Shown here piece after piece: positions 60,101-64,000 of a stretch of 64,000 nucleotides of DNA. Positions within the stretch are counted from its first letter, which is position 1. Each line of letters opens with the position of its first letter. This DNA is from Aquimarina spongiae (lineage in GTDB: Bacteria > Bacteroidota > Bacteroidia > Flavobacteriales > Flavobacteriaceae). The stretch covers positions 30,758-94,757 of the forward strand of contig NZ_FQYP01000013.1 in assembly GCF_900141785.1 (NCBI RefSeq). The letters are read 5' to 3'. A program made the translations under genes and the position numbers. The notes under the pieces are model-generated. The model searched no databases. It saw nothing but the letters and a program-made list of their open reading frames with translations, and was not told the DNA's origin.

Positions 60101-62352
60101 ATCTCATCATTTTCCGCAAAGGTGTTATTGATTATAGGTACGGTAACCGTTCTTTGTTCATTGTTTACTCCTGTAAAACTTAATGTTCCTGAAGTTGTAG
60201 TATAGTCAGAGTCGGCAAATGCGGTACCATCTTCAGTAAGGTAATCTACAGTGAAACCTCCCGGGACATTTCCGTTTAAAGTTACGGTAAAGGTAGCAGT
60301 TCCGGCATCTTCACTTACGGTTACATTACTTACATTTAAGAATACTGACGCACAAGAAATACGAGCTACCCAACCATCGTCTACAACAGTGAAATCTGAA
60401 GTAAATACAAAAGTAAGACAGCCACTAGGGTCTGTAGAAACGATTTGCCTTGGAACATTTTCATTATCAAAAACACCAATTTGTGTAGTTGTAGTGGTTC
60501 CTTCGAAAATAGCAAGACCGTCAAAAAAGTCTTCTACGTTGAATTCTTCAAAATCTAAAACAATAACACTTCCAGGGGTGTCCGGACATAGTGTATAGGT
60601 TATTGCTTCATTATTGCTATAATTTCCATTAAAACCTCCTGTGTCTACGAAAAACCCACTACAAGTGTTATCGGTAACTCCATCGGTAATAACGAAAGGG
60701 ATTTCATCATCTATAATGGTTCCTTCAGCTTGCGAATCGGTAATAGTGACTTGTGGGCTGCTAACTCCTGTAATATTTACAAAAAAGCTTTCATTGCCCT
60801 CGGTATCTCCATCGTTAATAATTGTTACTGATATAGTCTGTGTTTCTCCACTTGTTCCAGAAAAGGAAATAGCAGGAGGGGAGGCAGTGGCAGTATAATC
60901 ACCAGGTGCAATAGCTGTATTATCCGCTGTATTAAAATTAACAGTGAAGCCTCCAGGAACATCTGCTCCGGTATGTGTAATTACAAAATTTGCCGTACCA
61001 GAAGCTTCGCCTATATTGGTGAGATCGGCAATACTAATACCAGCATCATTATCTTGTATAGTTACTTCTCCCTGATTATCACTTATAGTGACTAAAGCAT
61101 TACTTACTGCACCAAGATTTACAAAGAAGTTGTGATTTCCCTCTACATCAGAATCGTCTATGATAGGGATTGTTATTTGTTGTGTTTCAGGTAGACTACC
61201 CGTACCCGTAAATGAAATTGTAGGAGTAGGAGCTCCTGTGGCAGTATAATCTGCAGTAGCAGTAGCAGAACCATCAGCGGTAGCATATTCAACGGTGAAA
61301 CCTCCAGCGACATTAGCGCCAGACAAAACAACATCAAGGGTAGCAGTACCATCACCTTCATTCACAGTAACATTACCGATAGCAATGGATGCTGTATCAT
61401 CATCATTAATAGTTCCTTCCCCCTGTGAATCAGTTATAGTGACTGATCCATCGCTAGGGTTTGCAATATTGACGAAAAAAGTTTCTGTGTTTTCTGTGAA
61501 ATTATCGTCAATAATAGGTATAGAAATTGTCTGTGTTTCCCCAGTTGTGCCAGAAAATGTAATGGTAGAGGTTGGTGCACCTGTTGCGGTAAAATCTCCT
61601 GGTGCAGTCGCTGTATTATTTGCGGTCGTATATTCTACTGTGAAGCTCCCCGATGCACTTCCTCCCGTATGACTTACGGTGAAATCTAAAGTTCCGGCAT
61701 TTTCATTGACGGTAACATCATTAATTGAAAGTTCTGGGTTGTTTGCTACTACAGAAATATCATCAATCCCTGCTTCAACAAGATCTCCAGGTCCTGCACC
61801 GTCAGCAGCTGATACTCGTATTACCAGATTCGAGCCCGCAGGAATAATTACTGGTGTGGTTTGTGTCCAGGCGGCATTAATCCTGATATCTCCAATAGAA
61901 ACCAAAGTCGTGTAACTAGCACCATTGTTAATAGAATATTCTAACAGAAAGAAGTCATCACCTGGATCATCACCATTATCTCTTTGCCCGAAAAAATACC
62001 ACATCGTAAAAGTAGATTCGGTTGTTATATTATAGGTGGGTGAGGTAGCGGTGGCAGTTCCTCCATCTACATCAGCGTTACCATCACTAACATTAGGCTC
62101 AGTATAAAATGCATTTACACCGGGTGCAGCAGTATTGTCACCGTTAACCTGAGTCGTTACTCCGCTATTTATTACAAGATTAGGAGGGCCAACCTCAAAG
62201 TCACCAGTAGATGCACTACCCGAAATTGTCCATCCTGTTGGGACCGATCCAGTGGTATAGGACTCGAAATCCTCTGTAAATTGCCCAATAGCATGATTGC
62301 TTACCAAAAGAGTAAGTACTATAATATATTTTAATTTTTTTAAGTACTTCAT
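57127..62352 (-). CDS. Giant Calx-beta/CUB/beta-helix surface protein
   Basis: Secreted protein of 1741 residues. Signal peptide 1-23; N-terminal jelly-roll-like domain 24-205 (FTEDFESYTTGSVPTGWTIS...EAGIDDISVV); Calx-beta repeats at about 207-318, 321-436 and 439-549; a CUB-like domain at about 553-667 with Cys pairs; a fourth Calx-beta at 671-776; a large domain 785-1070 (IEQAYLIWGHTSPS); an SdrD-B/carboxypeptidase-like fold at 1071-1222; and a right-handed beta-helix at about 1360-1580. Calx-beta repeats (VNENAGT, GDFTATGAP, IIDDN) often bind Ca2+. I see no recognisable type A or B sorting domain at the C-terminus (ends TITYRVRQN). Likely an adhesin or glycan-binding protein. 14 bp after the 62367 gene. 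Confidence 0.92.
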   Translation of the reverse strand: MKYLKKLKYIIVLTLLVSNHAIGQFTEDFESYTTGSVPTGWTISGSASTGDFEVGPPNLVINSGVTTQVNGDNTAAPGVNAFYTEPNVSDGNADVDGGTATATSPTYNITTESTFTMWYFFGQRDNGDDPGDDFFLLEYSINNGASYTTLVSIGDIRINAAWTQTTPVIIPAGSNLVIRVSAADGAGPGDLVEAGIDDISVVANNPELSINDVTVNENAGTLDFTVSHTGGSASGSFTVEYTTANNTATAPGDFTATGAPTSTITFSGTTGETQTISIPIIDDNFTENTETFFVNIANPSDGSVTITDSQGEGTINDDDTASIAIGNVTVNEGDGTATLDVVLSGANVAGGFTVEYATADGSATATADYTATGAPTPTISFTGTGSLPETQQITIPIIDDSDVEGNHNFFVNLGAVSNALVTISDNQGEVTIQDNDAGISIADLTNIGEASGTANFVITHTGADVPGGFTVNFNTADNTAIAPGDYTATASPPAISFSGTSGETQTISVTIINDGDTEGNESFFVNITGVSSPQVTITDSQAEGTIIDDEIPFVITDGVTDNTCSGFFVDTGGFNGNYSNNEAITYTLCPDTPGSVIVLDFEEFNVEDFFDGLAIFEGTTTTTQIGVFDNENVPRQIVSTDPSGCLTFVFTSDFTVVDDGWVARISCASVFLNVSNVTVSEDAGTATFTVTLNGNVPGGFTVDYLTEDGTAFADSDYTTTSGTLSFTGVNNEQRTVTVPIINNTFAENDEIFYLTLNNVSNSTVGLIEGIGTITDDVGDTAVDDDVPLTLFDEFNGYFDYALTGGSLRLASDSVDPCGIAASSSNTLTTAIPPGSTIEQAYLIWGHTSPSADDVVVFEGQNVTASVINSANGGTTYGMVGDVTSIIQGIADPSTNVYDFSGLSVDNRTLCDNTIIIGGWSLMIFYTNPAFPAVGINMYNGFDASSNNTTTYTLDGFYAIGAAGSKTSVLSWEGDGDITGNEEISLTVGVNNTTLNGDGDNTGGNQNVFNSTIFDDTVIPNVNTNTEFAIDLDTYDVSALIGPGETSATTEVTTGGDFIILNTVLLKVPSNLITGFVFEDVNYPGGVGRNFATSSGVGIENARIELYRETSPGTFTFEEATTSDNTGEYTFGGIPDGTYRVRVVNNTVRSTRGGGAGCTTCLPIQTFRRDYASGGTFTDQPNEVGGANPTAVDAGSNTLTGAQSVSSVTINGEGVVDLDFGFNFSTIVNTNADGQGSLEQFIVNANNLDETGLNIETNGIFNPAAGVDTSIFMIPTNTDPLGRTADPNYDIANGIFDINTTGNQLTEITSDNTSIDGRTQTAYSGDTNTGTIGAGGNTVGVSATTLPNYNLPEIQVRSDFGDVLQMEASNTIIRNIAVYGGNRRAVRQNSGTNNLISSNLLGVNALGAVGTVGVGSYVDDGVQVTGGEVVIDGNYISSNTDFGVIVNGGTATTIQNNHFTNNGARNCEYNINLTGGSGIVIQNNLIENAEATGINDAIGSVSISENTITTSGANTGGGCTELSGINLSQSNSSVTNNIVNSNAGAGIVLSGGNTSGNRISQNSIFANGTAAPALGIDINNDGVTLNDNGDTDNGPNTSINFPIIESASISGTTIRIRGWVGAGATVEFFLTDINQGTATAGDNQLGLSVDYGEGQVFVTSATEGSGTDSDATTSGYTDADGNTDNTNRFDFLITLASPIAPGSQISATATISNSTSEFGGSATVGSARVITNRTITYRVRQN

Positions 62353-62366
62353 TTACTCTTTGCTAA

Positions 62367-63023
62367 TTACCTTACTACAAATACAACATTAATAATGGTA
62401 TTGTCATCGGTTGGGATACTTAAAATATCATATTGTAAAACTCCAGCATCACTTAAACTATCTATATTAAAAACTACAGGATCTGCAAAAGTTACATAGT
62501 AATATAGTTCATTGGCTTCATAAATGGGGATTGTATTGGGTGCACTTGGACTGCTTATCACTGGTGTCGCATATTGAGCTCTATACAAAGCATATAAATC
62601 TATAGTTTGATTATTTATTATTGCTGAAGCATCAATTTCTATAGAAGGAGGGAAGAATACTCTTCCTGCTTTTGAGGTAATTGGAGCTATCGCCTGAACT
62701 ACTTCTTGTAAGGTTGTTTCATTAGTTGGAGTAGAAACAGCATCTTCATCTACATCTATTGGTATTGCAAGTGGTACCTCTGCATCAGTTTGATCATCTG
62801 TAGCAACTTGCCATCCATTGGTTGCACCAGTATAACGATATATTTCTTCATCATCCAAATTAAATACTACCGATCCTATTTGTGGATTAATGATAGCATT
62901 AATCTCAGTTAGGTCAGTGGCGGTGGGTAACCCCATCAAAGCATTAGCATCATTTGGGCCTATCTGAGCAAAGGCCTGATTCATTAATGCTAGAAATAAT
63001 ATTAGTAGGGGTAACTTTTTCAT
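62367..63023 (-). CDS. Secreted hypothetical protein of the surface operon
   Basis: Protein of 218 residues with signal peptide MKKLPLLILFLALMNQAFAQ. Residues about 25-75 (MGLPTATDLTEINAIINPQI, GSVVFNLDDEEIYRYTGATN) read like the short domain often found beside tail-fibre or collagen-like proteins in Bacteroidota; the C-terminal half is beta-rich and Pro/Ile-rich, ending NVVFVVR. No sorting domain or lipobox. Lies between the collagen-like gene (44 bp) and the giant protein (14 bp), so it is co-transcribed and may be a partner or cap. Function unknown. Confidence 0.82.
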   Translation of the reverse strand: MKKLPLLILFLALMNQAFAQIGPNDANALMGLPTATDLTEINAIINPQIGSVVFNLDDEEIYRYTGATNGWQVATDDQTDAEVPLAIPIDVDEDAVSTPTNETTLQEVVQAIAPITSKAGRVFFPPSIEIDASAIINNQTIDLYALYRAQYATPVISSPSAPNTIPIYEANELYYYVTFADPVVFNIDSLSDAGVLQYDILSIPTDDNTIINVVFVVR

Positions 63024-63067
63024 TGTTGATATCTATTAATCCTTACTATAGTTTTAAATAATATTTA

Positions 63068-64000
63068 TTAGAAATCAAGTACGGTAAACATAAATTCTAA
63101 ATCAATATCGTCTTTCTGATTGGTTCCATTATCACTATCTCCAATATTTACTCTAAATCCGGTTGTAGTTTGGTTATAATATGTGATCCCTGGATCGTCG
63201 TAATTTTGTCCGGTATTCCCGGGGCAATCTCCACCACAATCTAATATTGAAAGCTGGATGATATAGTCATCATCTGGCATTGCCGTGGTGAATGTTATTT
63301 GATAATCACCTTCATTTATTCTTGTTACCGTAGCATTTAATATTTTTGCGGCTGTTCCATTACCGGCAACTTTACCCATAGCCTTTACAGGACTAGCAAA
63401 GAATGCACCTCCATCGCTGCCTACAGTAATTTCGTTGTTTGTATCACCACTAACTACATTGGCAGTTTGAGTATCCGGCGTTGGTGTATTTTCATTGGTA
63501 TAAGTGATTACACCAGTTGTTGTATTCTGAGATAGGTTAGTAACAATATTTGTTGCAGGGTCTCCAGTCGGTCCTTGCGCACCAGTTGCTCCAGTAGCAC
63601 CTGTTGGTCCTTGCGCTCCTGTTGCTCCAGTAGCACCTGTATTACCTGTTGGTCCTTGTGCACCGGTTGCTCCAGTGGCACCTGTCGGCCCTTGTGCTCC
63701 GGTTGCTCCAGTGGCACCTGTTGGTCCTTGCGCACCAGTTGCTCCAGTAGCACCTGTTGGTCCTTGCGCTCCTGTTGCTCCAGTAGCACCTGTATTACCT
63801 GTTGGTCCTTGTGCACCGGTTGCTCCAGTGGCACCTGTCGGCCCTTGTGCTCCGGTTGCTCCAGTGGCACCTGTTGGTCCTTGCGCACCAGTTGCTCCAG
63901 TAGCACCTGTAGGTCCTTGTGCTCCGGTTGCTCCAGTAGCACCTGTAGGTCCTTGCGCTCCTGTTGCTCCAGTGGCACCTGTATTACCTGTTGGTCCTTG
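63068..64000 (-). CDS. Collagen-like surface protein, N-terminus outside the window
   Basis: Frame open from the window's right edge to a stop at 63068, at least 310 residues. From about 63560 upward it consists of Gly-X-Y triplets of the type GPTGATGATGAQ, occasionally interrupted by the insert GNT. The rest is a non-collagen end of about 160 residues (DPATNIVTNLSQNTTTGVIT, GDTNNEITVGSDGGAFFASP, AMPDDDYIIQLSILDCGGDC, ending EFMFTVLDF) that may trimerise the stalk. Bacterial collagen-like proteins form triple-helical rods on the surface. The repeat codes for a 153-bp exact duplication. First gene seen of the operon. No start codon visible. Confidence 0.88.
   Translation of the reverse strand, partial: QGPTGNTGATGATGAQGPTGATGATGAQGPTGATGATGAQGPTGATGATGAQGPTGATGATGAQGPTGNTGATGATGAQGPTGATGATGAQGPTGATGATGAQGPTGATGATGAQGPTGNTGATGATGAQGPTGATGATGAQGPTGDPATNIVTNLSQNTTTGVITYTNENTPTPDTQTANVVSGDTNNEITVGSDGGAFFASPVKAMGKVAGNGTAAKILNATVTRINEGDYQITFTTAMPDDDYIIQLSILDCGGDCPGNTGQNYDDPGITYYNQTTTGFRVNIGDSDNGTNQKDDIDLEFMFTVLDF
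63570..63875. repeat. Two exact 153-bp tandem repeats in the collagen-like gene
   Basis: Units 63570-63722 and 63723-63875 appear identical base for base. Each holds four 36-nt modules and one 9-nt insert (4 x 12 + 3 = 51 codons, 17 Gly-X-Y triplets). The 36-nt modules continue, diverged, to the window edge. Identity at third codon positions shows recent duplication. Confidence 0.9.

Noticed and set aside
57455..61915. Several plus-strand open frames of 70-125 codons opposite the giant protein
   Set aside because: Antisense shadows of a Thr/Ser/Gly/Asp-rich gene; rich in Pro/Val/Ser and without domains.
63508..63978. Long Leu/Gln/Glu-rich open frame (repeats of PLEQPVHKDQQV type) on the minus strand
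   Set aside because: It is the out-of-frame reading of the collagen-like Gly-X-Y repeat. The collagen frame runs on beyond it to a sensible C-terminal domain and has no stop to the window edge.
63560..64000. Regularly spaced repeats resembling a CRISPR array
   Set aside because: Modules of 36 nt are directly adjacent with no unique spacers, and translate in one frame as Gly-X-Y triplets.
1..64000. tRNA, rRNA, riboswitch and intact insertion sequence candidates
   Set aside because: Reading the gaps between genes showed no cloverleaf, rRNA, transposase or known riboswitch pattern. A covariance-model scan (not possible here) would settle small RNAs.

Overview
The window reads as chromosomal DNA of a marine-type Flavobacteriaceae bacterium (Bacteroidota; an Aquimarina/Kordia-like relative is my guess). 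Supporting signs are AT-rich DNA, starts without Shine-Dalgarno sequences, several matches to the Bacteroidota -7 box TAnnTTTG, a short primary sigma factor lacking region 1.1, type IX secretion (T9SS) parts (PorT, Plug, a type B sorting domain), Na+-NQR, TamL, and many small lipoproteins with a Cys lipobox. Nearly everything is ordinary core genome. The accessory-looking parts are the left end (1-1.4 kb), the ECF sigma locus (2.6-5.7 kb), the mannan cassette (26-32 kb) and the surface-protein operon at the right end (55.6-64 kb).

Layout. 0.1-1.4 kb: two tandem paralogous XRE regulators and a badly decayed phage-type tyrosine integrase remnant. 1.5-2.4 kb: rpoD. 2.6-5.7 kb: an ECF sigma gene overlapping a membrane-anchored partner that ends in an outer-membrane barrel, next to a lipoprotein gene with the same bipartite ECF-type promoter as the sigma gene. 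6.3-9 kb: pnp and rpsO. 10-12 kb: accD and fbaA. 12.3-17.1 kb: tamL, a TrmH-type methyltransferase, porT and ubiE/menG. 17.3-20.2 kb: trkA-trkH potassium uptake. 20.7-23.8 kb: aminotransferase, fatty acid desaturase, rsmG. 23.8-26.1 kb: a membrane LytTR regulator divergent from a PDZ-alpha/beta hydrolase. 26.1-32.2 kb: AraC regulator divergent from epimerase, GH26 mannanase, GPH sugar transporter and GH130 mannosylglucose phosphorylase, a compact beta-mannan pathway without SusC/SusD. 32.2-39.2 kb: GNAT, pruA, a TANGO2-like gene coupled to a probable thiol hydrolase, apaG, DUF3667 and the T9SS Plug protein. 39.3-47.9 kb: nqrABCDEF, a DUF4846 gene, a small Nqr-associated gene and apbE, whose product attaches FMN to NqrB and NqrC. 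47.9-55.4 kb: methyltransferase, map, a thioredoxin-like lipoprotein, gpmI, a secreted ankyrin protein, an M48 protease, a CAP lipoprotein, an M15 peptidase and a ClpP. 55.6-64 kb: a surface operon (collagen-like protein running off the window, a small secreted protein, a 1741-residue Calx-beta/CUB/beta-helix protein) followed by a type B T9SS cargo protein.

No tRNA, rRNA, CRISPR array or intact insertion sequence was seen. The strongest non-obvious signals are the matched ECF promoters with their envelope-spanning partner, the integrase remnant hidden by stops and frameshifts, the exact 153-bp tandem duplication in the collagen-like gene, and a probable leaderless transcript at 46483.
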